64,000 bases of DNA from Actinomadura latina NBRC 106108. GTDB taxonomy: Bacteria > Actinomycetota > Actinomycetes > Streptosporangiales > Streptosporangiaceae. A program made the translations under genes and the position numbers. Each line of letters opens with the position of its first letter. Position 1 is the first letter of the stretch. The stretch lies in contig NZ_BCQS01000027.1 in assembly GCF_001552195.1 (NCBI RefSeq), forward strand, positions 116,457-180,456, in the 5' to 3' direction. Shown here piece by piece: positions 49,302 through 57,388 of the stretch. Under the pieces are notes generated by a model, which was given only the letters and a program-made list of their open reading frames with translations, did not search any database and was not told the origin of the DNA.

Positions 49302-50291
49302 GTGCTGGTCGACACATTCGGCCGTACCGCGACGGACCTGCGGGTCTCGCTCACCGACCGCTGCAACCTGCGATGCTCGTACTGCATGCCCCCGGAGGGA
49401 CTGGACTGGCTGCCCAAGCCGGAGCTGCTCACCGACGACGAGGTGATCCGGCTGGTCGGCCTCGCCGTCCGCGACCTCGGGATCACCGAGGTCCGCTACA
49501 CCGGCGGCGAGCCGCTGCTGCGGCGCGGGCTGCCGGACATCGTGCGGCGGACGGCGCAGCTGAGCCCGCGTCCCCAGATCTCGCTGACCACCAACGGCAT
49601 CGGGCTCGACCGGCTGGCCGCGCCGCTGGCCGAGGCGGGGCTCGACCGGGTGAACGTGTCCCTCGACACCCTCGACCGCGACACGTTCAAGCGCCTCGCG
49701 CACCGCGACCGGCTGGACGACGTGCTGAAGGGGCTCGCGGCGGCGCAGGACACCGGGCTGGAACCGGTGAAGGTCAACACCGTGCTGATGCGCGGGATCA
49801 ACGACCACGAGGCCGTTCCGCTGCTGCGGTACTGCCTGGAGCGCGGCTACCGGCTGCGGTTCATCGAGCAGATGCCGCTGGACGCCCAGCACGGCTGGAC
49901 CCGCGAGAACATGATCACCGCCGACGAGATCCTCGCGCGGCTGTCCGCCGAGTTCGACCTGGCCCCGGACGAGGAGCACGACCGGGGCAGCGCGCCCGCC
50001 GAGTCGTTCGTGATCGGCGGCGGCCCGGAGACGGTCGGCGTGATCGGCTCGGTGACCCGGCCGTTCTGCGGCGCGTGCGACCGGGTGCGGCTCACCGCCG
50101 ACGGGCAGATCCGCAACTGCCTGTTCGCGACCGAGGAGTCCAACCTGCGGGACGCGCTGCGCGGCGGCGCCACCGACACCGAACTGGCCGACCGCTGGCG
50201 CAAGGCGGTGTGGGCCAAGCGCGCCGGGCACGGCATCGACGATCCGTCGTTCCTGCAGCCCGCCCGGCCCATGTCGGCGATCGGCGGCTGA
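49302..50291 (+). CDS. moaA: GTP 3',8-cyclase MoaA
   Basis: MoaA, 329 residues, a radical SAM enzyme for the first step of molybdenum cofactor synthesis. The N-terminal SAM cluster motif is CNLRCSYC near residue 22; YTGGEPLLR follows; the second cluster cysteines are in VTRPFCGACDRVRLTADGQIRNCLF. The C-terminal GG in MSAIGG is the family's conserved end. GTG 49302 is preferred to 49236 because GGAAGGGG lies just before it and VLVDTFGRTATDLRVSLTDRC matches the common MoaA start. A TAGGCT box at 49227-49232 is a likely promoter. MobA follows 13 bp later. Confidence 0.95.
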   Translation: MLVDTFGRTATDLRVSLTDRCNLRCSYCMPPEGLDWLPKPELLTDDEVIRLVGLAVRDLGITEVRYTGGEPLLRRGLPDIVRRTAQLSPRPQISLTTNGIGLDRLAAPLAEAGLDRVNVSLDTLDRDTFKRLAHRDRLDDVLKGLAAAQDTGLEPVKVNTVLMRGINDHEAVPLLRYCLERGYRLRFIEQMPLDAQHGWTRENMITADEILARLSAEFDLAPDEEHDRGSAPAESFVIGGGPETVGVIGSVTRPFCGACDRVRLTADGQIRNCLFATEESNLRDALRGGATDTELADRWRKAVWAKRAGHGIDDPSFLQPARPMSAIGG

Positions 50292-50304
50292 CGGGCCGCC
50301 GCCG

Positions 50305-50859
50305 ATGGACTTCGACGCCGTGCTGCTGGCGGGCGGGCGGGCCCGCCGGTTCGGCGCCGACAAGCCCGCCGCGCCCGTCGGCGGGCGCGCCCTCATCGAG
50401 TGGACGGCCGCCGCCGCGGCCGGCGCGTCCCGGCTGGTCGTGGTCGGGCCGCGGCGGGACGTCCTGCCGGGCGCCGTCGTCGTCCGCGAGGACCCGCCCG
50501 GCGGCGGTCCGGTGCCGGCGCTGCGCGCCGGGCTCGCCGAGGTCCGCGCGCCGCGGCTCGCGCTGCTGGCCGCAGACCTGCCGTTCCTGCGCCCCGCCCA
50601 CGTCGCCCGGCTGCTCGCGGCGATGGGGGACCGGCCCGGCGCCCTGCTCCTGGACGAGGAGGGCCGCGAGCAGTGGCTCGCCGGCTGCTGGCGCGCCGAC
50701 GCCCTGCGGGAGGCCCTCTCCGGCTACCGGGGCGCGTCCCTGCGCGGCCTGCTCGGGCCGCTGGAGCCCGTCACGGTCGAGCTCCCGGCGGGCACCCGCC
50801 CCGCCTGGTACGACTGCGACACTCCCGAGGATCTGGCCGCCGCGGAGCGCCTGCTCTGA
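50305..50859 (+). CDS. mobA: Molybdenum cofactor guanylyltransferase MobA
   Basis: MobA, 184 residues, adds GMP to molybdopterin to give the MGD cofactor used by formate dehydrogenase and other DMSO-reductase family enzymes. The nucleotide-binding LLAGGRARRFGADKPAAPVGG lies at the start; LAADLPFL and the WLAGCWRADALREAL block follow. It is 13 bp after moaA and so in the same operon. The DUF6457 gene downstream fits, since in other actinobacteria a DUF6457 domain is often fused to the end of MobA. Confidence 0.88.
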   Translation: MDFDAVLLAGGRARRFGADKPAAPVGGRALIEWTAAAAAGASRLVVVGPRRDVLPGAVVVREDPPGGGPVPALRAGLAEVRAPRLALLAADLPFLRPAHVARLLAAMGDRPGALLLDEEGREQWLAGCWRADALREALSGYRGASLRGLLGPLEPVTVELPAGTRPAWYDCDTPEDLAAAERLL

Positions 50860-51112
50860 CCGTGGGATGGAGGCGGCAGGCCTCGTTCGTCCGGACGAGA
50901 GCCGCGCGAGGGCGCTCATGAGCTTGCAGTACCCTGGCCAGGCGATCAAGCGGGCGTACAGGTACCGCTTCCCACGGTCCCCGAGCAGGCGGATCTGCTC
51001 AACCGTACGTTCGGGTGCGTCCGCCTGGAGTGAAGCTCTTCCTCCCGGGGAGGGGGGAAGCCACCGTGCGAAAGCGGGCAGAGTTGCCTGCACCATGCGT
51101 GAAGGGGGACCC
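50860..51112 (+). other. 253-bp structured intergenic leader between mobA and the DUF6457 gene
   Basis: No ORF fits here. Two mutually exclusive hairpins share bases: GAGCAG/CTGCTC (50983-50988 with 50995-51000) and AGGCGGA/TCCGCCT (50987-50993 with 51020-51026). A third, GC-rich dyad built on CTTCCTCCC and GGGGGGAAG lies at 51038-51060, 52 bp before the downstream ATG. No known riboswitch consensus (molybdenum cofactor, cobalamin, c-di-AMP) could be recognised. Confidence 0.4.
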
Positions 51113-51412
51113 ATGTCGGTGCTGGAGGACTGGATCAACGCGGCCTGCCTCGAACTGGGCCTGGAACGCGGCGACATCGACCAGAGCCTGATCCTCGACC
51201 TGGCCCGCGACGTCGCGCACGGGGTCGCGCGGCCGGGCGCGCCGCTGACGGCGTACCTGCTCGGCCTCGCGGTCGGCCGCGGCGCGCCCGCGCGGGACGC
51301 CGCCGCCCGGCTGACCGAGATGGCCGAGGGCTGGAAGGGCGAGGTCCCGGAGGCGCCCGAGGTGCCGGAGGTTCCGGGACCGGCCGGCGAACCCGTCCTC
51401 GACGAGGCCTAA
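51113..51412 (+). CDS. DUF6457 protein, Moco-associated
   Basis: A 99-residue protein of the actinobacterial DUF6457 type. Its helical core is LEDWINAACLELGLERGDIDQSLILDLARDVAHGVARPGAPLTAYLLGLAVG; LDLARDVAHGVARPGAPLT is the typical phrase. The tail is acidic and repeats EVPE/APEVPEVP. In related organisms this domain is fused behind MobA; here it is a separate gene 253 bp downstream of mobA. ATG 51113 has GAAGGGGG upstream. Role in Moco synthesis is inferred. Confidence 0.75.
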   Translation: MSVLEDWINAACLELGLERGDIDQSLILDLARDVAHGVARPGAPLTAYLLGLAVGRGAPARDAAARLTEMAEGWKGEVPEAPEVPEVPGPAGEPVLDEA

Positions 51413-51419
51413 CCGCGGC

Positions 51420-51662
51420 CTAGCCGTCCCGGGGCGGGGCGTCGCGGTCGGCGACGGGCACGACGTCCTTCAGGAAGTCGCGGCGGGACAGGAACACCGA
51501 CAGGCTCTCGCGGTGCTCGTCGCAGGCCAGCCAGATCTTCCGCCGGTCCGGCGTGTGGAGCTTCGGGTTGTTCCAGCGCAGCGCCCACACGGCGGGGGCG
51601 CGGCAGTCCCTGGCGGAGCACAGCAGTTCGTCGGGGCCGGTCCCCGGGGCGGAGTCGGTCAT
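51420..51662 (-). CDS. Small conserved Cys/His protein of unknown function
   Basis: An 80-residue cytosolic protein. Potential zinc ligands are CSARDC and CDEH (LLCSARDCRAPAVWALRWNNPKLHTPDRRKIWLACDEH), and the phrase ALRWNNPKLHTPDRRK is highly characteristic of a small actinobacterial family of unknown function. ATG 51662 is the natural start; the longer frame is a shadow of the MFS gene on the other strand. Convergent with the DUF6457 gene, seven bases apart. Confidence 0.75.
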   Translation of the reverse strand: MTDSAPGTGPDELLCSARDCRAPAVWALRWNNPKLHTPDRRKIWLACDEHRESLSVFLSRRDFLKDVVPVADRDAPPRDG

Positions 51663-51743
51663 CCGGCAACTGTGGCACAGCCGTCCGGCGGGACCGCCCC
51701 CGGCCCGTGTTTCGCCCCGGTGATCCCCGGATAGGAGCCCGCC

Positions 51744-53162
51744 GTGCGGACAGAGTCGGCGGAGGCCCCGCAGGCGGGCGGGGACGGGGTCCGCCGCTGG
51801 CGGGCGCTGTCGGTGTGCCTGGTCGCGGCGTTCATGACCCTGCTGGACGTCAGCATCGTCAACGTGGCGCTGCCGTCCATCCGGGAGGGCCTGCAGGCGT
51901 CGGACGCGCAGCTGCAGTGGATCCTGTCGGGGTACGCGCTGACGTTCGGGCTCGTCCTCGTCCCGGCGGGACGGCTCGGGGACGCCCGCAGCCGCCGCGC
52001 CGTGTTCATGTCGGGCCTCGCGCTGTTCACGGTGGCGAGCGCGGGCGCCGGGATCGCGCCGACGATCGAGTTCCTCGTCCTCGCCCGGCTCGTCCAGGGC
52101 GTCGCGGGCGGCATCCTCAACCCGCAGGTCGCGGGCCTCATCCAGCAGCTGTTCCAGGGCGCGGACCGGGGGCGCGCGTTCGGCGCGCTCGGCGCCGTGA
52201 TCGGGGTCGCCACCGCGGTCGGGCCGCTGCTCGGCGGCGGGCTGATCGCCCTCGGCGGCGCCGAGGAGGGCTGGCGGTGGGTGTTCTACGTCAACATCCC
52301 CGTCGGGGTCGCGGCGCTGTTCCTGGCGTGGCGGCTGCTGCCCGCCCCGGTCTACGGGGAGCGCCAGGGCCTCGACCCGCTGGGCGTGCTGCTGCTGGGC
52401 GCCGGCGTCGTGTGCGTGCTGCTGCCGTTCGTGCAGGAGCAGCAGTGGCGCACCGGCCTCAAATGGCTGCTGCTCCCCGCGGGTGCCGCCCTCATCGCCG
52501 TGTTCGTCGCCTGGGAGCGCCGCGCCGGGACGCCCATGATCGACCTGCGGCTGTTCCGGCTCCGCTCCTACTCGCTCGGATCGGCGATCGCCCTGCTGTA
52601 CTTCGCCGGGTTCACCGCGATCTTCTTCATCTTCACCCTCTACCTGCAGAACGGCCTGGGCTACAGCGCGCTCGGCGCCGGCCTCGCGATCACGCCGTTC
52701 GCGCTCGGATCCGGGCTCGCCTCGGCGGTCGGCGGCGGGATCGTGTCGCGGTACGGGCGCCCGCTCGTCGCCGCCGGGCTGGTCCTGGTGCTGATCGGAC
52801 TCGGCGCCGCGTGGGTCGCCGTGGAGCTGAGGCCGGGCAGCGGCGTCGCCTGGGCGACCGCGGCCCCGCTGCTGGTCGCGGGGCTCGGCACCGGCCTCGT
52901 CATCGCGCCCAACCAGACGCTCACGCTCGCGGAGGTCCACTACACCGAGGGCGGCAGCGCCGCCGGCGTCCTGCAGACCGGGCAGCGGGTCGGCACCGCG
53001 ATGGGCATCGCCGCCGTCGGCGCCGTGTTCTTCGCCACCGTCGCCGGCACGCGCGGAGACTGGGCTGCGGCGTTCCGGCACGGGCTGATCGTCATCCTGG
53101 GGTTCGTGCTGGCGGCGCTGGCGGCGGCCGTCGCCGATCTGGTCGCGGGCCGCCGCCGTTAA
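51744..53162 (+). CDS. MFS drug-type exporter (DHA2)
   Basis: A 472-residue major facilitator with about 14 helices. Motifs: the D1 motif LDVSIVNVALPSIREGL in helix 1, LVPAGRLGDARSRRAVF (motif A), LVQGVAGGILNPQVAGLIQ and the antiporter motif GAVIGVATAVGPLLGGGLI (motif C), typical of proton-driven drug exporters of the DHA2 family. The GTG at 51744 is supported by GGATAGGAG upstream. It stands alone between convergent neighbours, and no regulator is adjacent. Its stop is inside a 12-bp duplicate that also carries the kmo stop. Confidence 0.88.
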   Translation: MRTESAEAPQAGGDGVRRWRALSVCLVAAFMTLLDVSIVNVALPSIREGLQASDAQLQWILSGYALTFGLVLVPAGRLGDARSRRAVFMSGLALFTVASAGAGIAPTIEFLVLARLVQGVAGGILNPQVAGLIQQLFQGADRGRAFGALGAVIGVATAVGPLLGGGLIALGGAEEGWRWVFYVNIPVGVAALFLAWRLLPAPVYGERQGLDPLGVLLLGAGVVCVLLPFVQEQQWRTGLKWLLLPAGAALIAVFVAWERRAGTPMIDLRLFRLRSYSLGSAIALLYFAGFTAIFFIFTLYLQNGLGYSALGAGLAITPFALGSGLASAVGGGIVSRYGRPLVAAGLVLVLIGLGAAWVAVELRPGSGVAWATAAPLLVAGLGTGLVIAPNQTLTLAEVHYTEGGSAAGVLQTGQRVGTAMGIAAVGAVFFATVAGTRGDWAAAFRHGLIVILGFVLAALAAAVADLVAGRRR

Positions 53163-53174
53163 CGCCGCCGTTAA
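53151..53174. repeat. 12-bp tandem duplicate holding the stops of two convergent genes
   Basis: Two CGCCGCCGTTAA units (53151-53162 and 53163-53174) and a partial third (CGCCGCCGTG). The first carries the TAA of the MFS gene on the plus strand, and the second carries the TAA of kmo on the minus strand. Confidence 0.85.
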
Positions 53175-54475
53175 CGCCGCCGTGCCGCGCGAAAGGCCAG
53201 GGCGGCCGCGGCGGCGCCGCCCGCGACGGCGGCGCCCAGGATGACGTTCTGCCGCCTGATCCGGGCCGGGATCTCCGCGTACGGCAGCGTCGAGAACGAC
53301 ACCAGCTCGTAGCGGGAGACGTAGCGACCGGCGAGGCGCCGCTCCAGCGCGTGCGTCGCGGACTGCTTCGCCCGGTACACCGGGGACGACACCCGGTCGC
53401 GCATCTCGACGAAGTTGTCGAGGGCCATCTCGGCGATCGCGTCGGTGTTGGCCTTGCGCCGCTCCTGGTAGAGCGACAGCGCGCGCCGCCAGTCGCCGCC
53501 CGTCTCGGTCAGGCACCGGTCGATCTCGATGCAGTCCTCGAACGCGCAGTTGGCGCCCTGCCCGAAGAACGGGACGATCGCGTGCGCCGCGTCGCCAAGC
53601 AGCGCCACGATCGCGCCGTCGCCGTACCGCGTCCACGGCCACGCCCGGACGGTCACCAGCGACCCGACCGGATTGTGCGCGTAGTCGCCGGCCAGGTCGG
53701 GCATCAGGCCCGCGACGTCCGGATAGTGCTCGTCGAAGTGGGCGGTGACCTGCGCCGGCGTGCCGAGGGCGTCGAAGTCGCCCTTCGGCCAGAACAGCGT
53801 GCAGGTGAACGACCGGTCCAGGTTCGGCAGCGCGATCATCATGGAGGTGCCGCGCGGCCAGATGTGCAGCGCGTCCGGGTCGAGCGCGAACTCGCCGTCC
53901 CTGGGCGGGACGGTCAGCTCCTTGTACCCGTGCTCCAGGAAGTCGGCGTCGTGGTCGAAGCCCAGCGACCGGCGGACCGCGCTGTAGGCGCCGTCCCCGG
54001 CCAGGACGACGTCGGCGGGCTCGGCGTCCGCGTCCTCGAACAGCAGCCGCCCGGCCTCGATGTCCACGCCGGTGACGCGCTGCCCGAACCGGAGCGCGAC
54101 CCCCGGCGTGGCCTCGGCGGTGTCCAGCAGCGACCGGTTCAGCTCGGCGCGGCCGATGGAGTTGATGGCGCGCTCGCGGTCCGCGCTGTAGGGCTGGAAG
54201 TTCTGCGCCCCCTGCAGCGGGTGCACCATCCGCCCGTGCATGGGCAGCGCCTGCTTGAGGGACTGGTCGCGCAGCCCGACCTGCTCCAGCGCGGCGAGGC
54301 CGCGGGCGGAGATCGCCAGGTTGATCGAGCGGCCGCGCTCGGCGCCCGCGACGCGCGGGTCCTGGCGCCGCTCGTACACGGTGACCGGGACGCCGCGGCG
54401 GCCCAGCAGCACCGCGAGCAGGCAGCCCGCCAGGCCGGCGCCGACGATCGCGACCCGCTCGCCGTCACCCGCCAT
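53171..54475 (-). CDS. kmo: Kynurenine 3-monooxygenase
   Basis: A 434-residue FAD monooxygenase that hydroxylates kynurenine to 3-hydroxykynurenine. FAD motifs: RVAIVGAGLAGCLLAVLLGRRG, the Kmo-typical RGRSINLAISARGLAALE, ALLGDAAHAIVPFFGQGANCAFEDC. A C-terminal hydrophobic segment (VILGAAVAGGAAAAALAF) would anchor it, as in eukaryotic KMO. ATG 54475 overlaps the end of kynA by 11 bases, so the two are one operon. No kynureninase or kynurenine formamidase is adjacent; the product may feed NAD synthesis or a secondary metabolite through genes elsewhere. Confidence 0.93.
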   Translation of the reverse strand: MAGDGERVAIVGAGLAGCLLAVLLGRRGVPVTVYERRQDPRVAGAERGRSINLAISARGLAALEQVGLRDQSLKQALPMHGRMVHPLQGAQNFQPYSADRERAINSIGRAELNRSLLDTAEATPGVALRFGQRVTGVDIEAGRLLFEDADAEPADVVLAGDGAYSAVRRSLGFDHDADFLEHGYKELTVPPRDGEFALDPDALHIWPRGTSMMIALPNLDRSFTCTLFWPKGDFDALGTPAQVTAHFDEHYPDVAGLMPDLAGDYAHNPVGSLVTVRAWPWTRYGDGAIVALLGDAAHAIVPFFGQGANCAFEDCIEIDRCLTETGGDWRRALSLYQERRKANTDAIAEMALDNFVEMRDRVSSPVYRAKQSATHALERRLAGRYVSRYELVSFSTLPYAEIPARIRRQNVILGAAVAGGAAAAALAFRAARRR

Positions 54476-55280
54476 CGGCCGCCGCTTCCTCGGGACCCGC
54501 CGGGCCGGTCTGCGAGCGGACCTCCCACAGGTCGGGGAACGCGGGGGCGAACAGCGTGCGGCGCAGGTAGTCGGCGCCCGCCGACCCGCCGGTGCCGATC
54601 TTCGCGCCGATCGTCCGCTCGACCATCTTCAGGTGCCGGTAGCGCCACTCCTGGACGCCCTCGTCCATGTCGACGAGCGACTCGCAGACCTCGGCGGCCG
54701 GGCCGGACTCGTCCGAGTAGACGGCGAGGAGCGCCTTCTGGACGCCGGCGTCCGCCTCCCAGGGGGCGGACGTGTCGCGGTCGAGGGCCTCCTGCGGGAC
54801 GGCGAACCCGTGGCCGTCCAGGTAGCGCAGCAGTGAGTCGAACATCGACGGCCGGGACACCGCGGCCCGCAGCCTCTCGTCGTCGCGCAGCACCGACGCG
54901 GGGAACGCGCGCCGCCCGAGGACGGCCTCGATCTCGCGGAACTGCTCGCTTTGGAACCCGCTGGAGCTGCCGAGGACGTCGCGGAACGCGGAGAACTGCC
55001 GGGGCGTCATGGTCTCCAGGACGTCCAGCTGCCCGACCACGGTCTTCAGGATCTTGGTGATGCGGCGGGCGGTGGCCAGCGACCCGGCGCTGTTGCCGTC
55101 CTCCAGCCGGCGCTGCAGCAGCGCGGCCTCGTGCAGGATCTGCTTGAACCACAGCTCGTAGACCTGGTGGATGATCACGAACAGCAGCTCGTCGTGGGCG
55201 CGGGTCTTCGGCTCCTGGCAGGAAAGAAGATCATCGAGCCGCAGATAGCCGCCGTACGTCATTGTCGGCGAATCCGCCAT
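54465..55280 (-). CDS. kynA: Tryptophan 2,3-dioxygenase
   Basis: A 271-residue haem enzyme that opens tryptophan to N-formylkynurenine. Family blocks are TYGGYLRLDDLLSCQ, HDELLFVIIHQVYELWFKQILHE, SSGFQSEQFREIE and, near the end, WRYRHLKMVERTIGAKIGTGGSAGADYL containing the proximal haem histidine. Starts at 55283 and 55280 are both ATG; AAGGAGG is four bases before 55280, which is chosen. The frame opens at 55412. It precedes kmo, with which it overlaps by 11 bases. Confidence 0.93.
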   Translation of the reverse strand: MADSPTMTYGGYLRLDDLLSCQEPKTRAHDELLFVIIHQVYELWFKQILHEAALLQRRLEDGNSAGSLATARRITKILKTVVGQLDVLETMTPRQFSAFRDVLGSSSGFQSEQFREIEAVLGRRAFPASVLRDDERLRAAVSRPSMFDSLLRYLDGHGFAVPQEALDRDTSAPWEADAGVQKALLAVYSDESGPAAEVCESLVDMDEGVQEWRYRHLKMVERTIGAKIGTGGSAGADYLRRTLFAPAFPDLWEVRSQTGPAGPEEAAADGG

Positions 55281-55327
55281 CATGCCTCCTTGCGACATAA
55301 CGGATGTGAGCCGCAGCATAGGGGATC

Positions 55328-55537
55328 GTGATGACGAGGGAATTCGTGGGGCTGCCATCGCCCCTGGTCGTCCACGCGACCGCCGACGAGTGCGTCTACG
55401 ACAGCGACGCACGCGCGATCTTCGACGCCCTCGCGGCGCCGGACCGGACCCTCGACTTCGTCAAGGACACCCACTACCTGCCGAACTCGCGGCCGCACGC
55501 CGCCGACCTGATCGACGCCTGGGTCCGCGCCCGCTGA
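55328..55537 (+). pseudogene. C-terminal fragment of an alpha/beta hydrolase
   Basis: A 69-codon frame reading LPSPLVVHATADECVYDSDARAIFDALAAPDRTLDFVKDTHYL, which is the last part of an alpha/beta hydrolase: the acid-bearing strand and loop and the catalytic histidine strand, without nucleophile or oxyanion regions. It has an ATG at 55328 but no ribosome site and begins where a full gene would be half-way through. It lies divergent from kynA. A relic is the simplest reading; whether it was a kynurenine formamidase cannot be told. Confidence 0.6.
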
Positions 55538-55540
55538 GGC

Positions 55541-56812
55541 TCACCAGAGCCGCAGCGACCGCTGGAAGATCCCCGCGACGGCGTCCTCGTCCGCCGGCCG
55601 GGGCGCGATCGCCAGCAGCCGCTGCTGCCTCATCGTCCCTTCCACCAGGCCCGGGATGTCGCCCTCGCCGTACCCGACGCCGCCGATGCCGTCCGGCATC
55701 CCGATGTCGCGCATCAGCCGCAGCACCGCGCGCGGCAGGTGCTCGGCGGCGTCGTCCGGCCGGTCCATCCCCGGATCGAGCAGCTCCGCCGCCCGGACAT
55801 GCCGCCCGGGACACGCCTCGAAGGTGAACCGGAACGCCTCCGGCGCGGTCAGCGCCACCGACATGCCGTGCGGGACCATCGGCTCGCCGTCCGGGTAGCC
55901 GTCCGGCCGGAAGTCCTTCACCCGCCCCGCGATCGGGTACGCGTTCGCGTGCGGGATGTGCACGCCCGCGTTGCCGAACCCGAGCCCCGCGAACGTCGCC
56001 GCGAGCGCCATCTCGGTGCGGGCCTCCCGGTCGTCCCCGTCCCGGACGGCCCGGCGGAACGACCGCGACAGTAGGCTCAGCGCCTTCTCGGCCCACATGT
56101 CCGACACCGGGTTCGCGCCGCAGTACGGCACCCGCTGCTCCGGCCGCTTGCGCTCGTAGGCGTCGTACGGCCGCGCCGTGTAGCTCTCCAGGGCATGGCA
56201 CAGGATGTCCATCCCGGCCGACGCGGTCACCCCGGCCGGCTGGGACATGGTCAGCTCCGGGTCGACCACGGCCAGCACCGGCCGCATCCGCGGATGGCTG
56301 ATCCCCGTCTTGACCCGCAGGTCCAGCACATCGAGGACGCACACGGTCGTGCTCTCCGCCCCGGTGCCGGTCGTCGTGGGGACGGCGACCAGCGGCAGCA
56401 GCGGCCGCTCGGGCGCCCGCCCCGCGCCCACCGGCGGGTTCAGATAGTCGGCCAGGTCACCCTCGTTGGTCGTCAGCAGATCGACCGCCTTGGCGGTGTC
56501 GATGCTCGACCCGCCCCCGACCGCGACATACGCGTCGTAGGGCCCGGTCTCCCGTGCGTGCTCCACGGCCTGCCGCAGGCTCGCGTCCGTCGGCTCCACG
56601 TGCACGCCGTCGAACACGGCGGCGGCGATCCCGTACGCCTTCATCGCGTCCGCGATGCGCTGCGGCCCGCCGGTCGCGGCGACGCCGGCATCGGTGACGA
56701 CCAGCACTCGCCGGGCCCCGTACTGCGCCAGGTCGAACCCGATCTCGTCCGCCGCCCCGCTCCCGAACTTCAACTGCGGCGCCCCGTACGTGAAGACCGA
56801 CTCGTTAGCCAT
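55541..56812 (-). CDS. Iron-type alcohol dehydrogenase (hydroxyacid-oxoacid transhydrogenase-like)
   Basis: A 423-residue group III (iron-containing) alcohol dehydrogenase. NAD-binding GGGSSIDTAKAVDLL, PTTTGTGAESTTVCVL, DILCHALESYTARPYDA and GNAGVHIPHANAYPIAG hold the metal ligands (Asp and three His). The long C-terminal part with GDIPGLVEGTMRQQRLLAIAPRP matches the human ADHFE1/HOT branch, which moves hydride between 4-hydroxybutyrate and 2-oxoglutarate; this finer assignment is inference. ATG 56812 opens the family sequence; it is preceded by a MarR gene on the same strand, 32 bp upstream. Confidence 0.85.
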   Translation of the reverse strand: MANESVFTYGAPQLKFGSGAADEIGFDLAQYGARRVLVVTDAGVAATGGPQRIADAMKAYGIAAAVFDGVHVEPTDASLRQAVEHARETGPYDAYVAVGGGSSIDTAKAVDLLTTNEGDLADYLNPPVGAGRAPERPLLPLVAVPTTTGTGAESTTVCVLDVLDLRVKTGISHPRMRPVLAVVDPELTMSQPAGVTASAGMDILCHALESYTARPYDAYERKRPEQRVPYCGANPVSDMWAEKALSLLSRSFRRAVRDGDDREARTEMALAATFAGLGFGNAGVHIPHANAYPIAGRVKDFRPDGYPDGEPMVPHGMSVALTAPEAFRFTFEACPGRHVRAAELLDPGMDRPDDAAEHLPRAVLRLMRDIGMPDGIGGVGYGEGDIPGLVEGTMRQQRLLAIAPRPADEDAVAGIFQRSLRLW

Positions 56813-56844
56813 GCCCCCACGGTGCCACAGCGGCCCGGCGGGGG

Positions 56845-57375
56845 TCAGGGGAGGTCGCCGGCGGAGACGCGGACGGGGCGGAGGGCCTCGGTGATCTCGG
56901 TGGCCTGGGCGGCGGGGACGTCGGCGATGCCGAAGCCGGACTCGTTGAGGGCGACGGTGGCCTCCTCGGCGAGGTCGCGGCCGGCGGGGGTGATGGTGGC
57001 GAGGACGACGCGCCGGTCGTCGGGGGAGGGGCCGCGGCCGACGAGGCCGCGCCGCTCCAGGCGCCCGATCACGTTGGTGACCGAGGCGGGATGCACCATG
57101 AGGCGTGTGCCCATCTTCCCCATGGGAAGGGTGCCGGTGCGGGCGAAGGCGAGCAGGCGGAGGGCCTCGTAGGCGGCGAACGTCAGCCCGTAGGGCTTGA
57201 GGACGGCCTCGATGCGGCCGAGCAGGAGCTGCTGGGCGCGCATCACGGAGGTGACGGCCGCCATGTGGTCGGCGTGCTCGGGCCAGCGGGCGCTCCACTG
57301 GCGGTGGGCCTCGGCGATGGGGTCGGGGGTGTCGGGCACCGCAACACCGTATGCCGTCTTGACTCGTTCGCGCAC
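56845..57375 (-). CDS. MarR-family regulator divergent from icmF
   Basis: A 176-residue MarR protein. The winged helix occupies about residues 60-125 (FAAYEALRLLAFARTGTLPMGKMGTRLMVHPASVTNVIGRLERRGLVGRGPSPDDRRVVLATITPAG). GTG 57375 is chosen because TAAAAT on the minus strand (57388-57383) lies seven bases before it, giving a leaderless message; starts further up would read through the operator. The divergent icmF begins 53 bp away, with two palindromes between. The HOT-like dehydrogenase gene follows 32 bp downstream on the same strand. It probably controls icmF and itself; effector unknown. Confidence 0.85.
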   Translation of the reverse strand: MRERVKTAYGVAVPDTPDPIAEAHRQWSARWPEHADHMAAVTSVMRAQQLLLGRIEAVLKPYGLTFAAYEALRLLAFARTGTLPMGKMGTRLMVHPASVTNVIGRLERRGLVGRGPSPDDRRVVLATITPAGRDLAEEATVALNESGFGIADVPAAQATEITEALRPVRVSAGDLP

Positions 57376-57388
57376 GGAAACTATTTTA

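Noticed and set aside
50860..51112. A known molybdenum cofactor, cobalamin or c-di-AMP riboswitch
   Set aside because: The hallmark conserved stretches of these classes were not found; only generic hairpins are visible, so it is reported as an unclassified structured gap.
51707..55060. Open frame of 1117 codons on the plus strand over the MFS, kmo and kynA genes
   Set aside because: Its translation is Arg/Gly/Pro-rich shadow sequence crossing three real genes on both strands.
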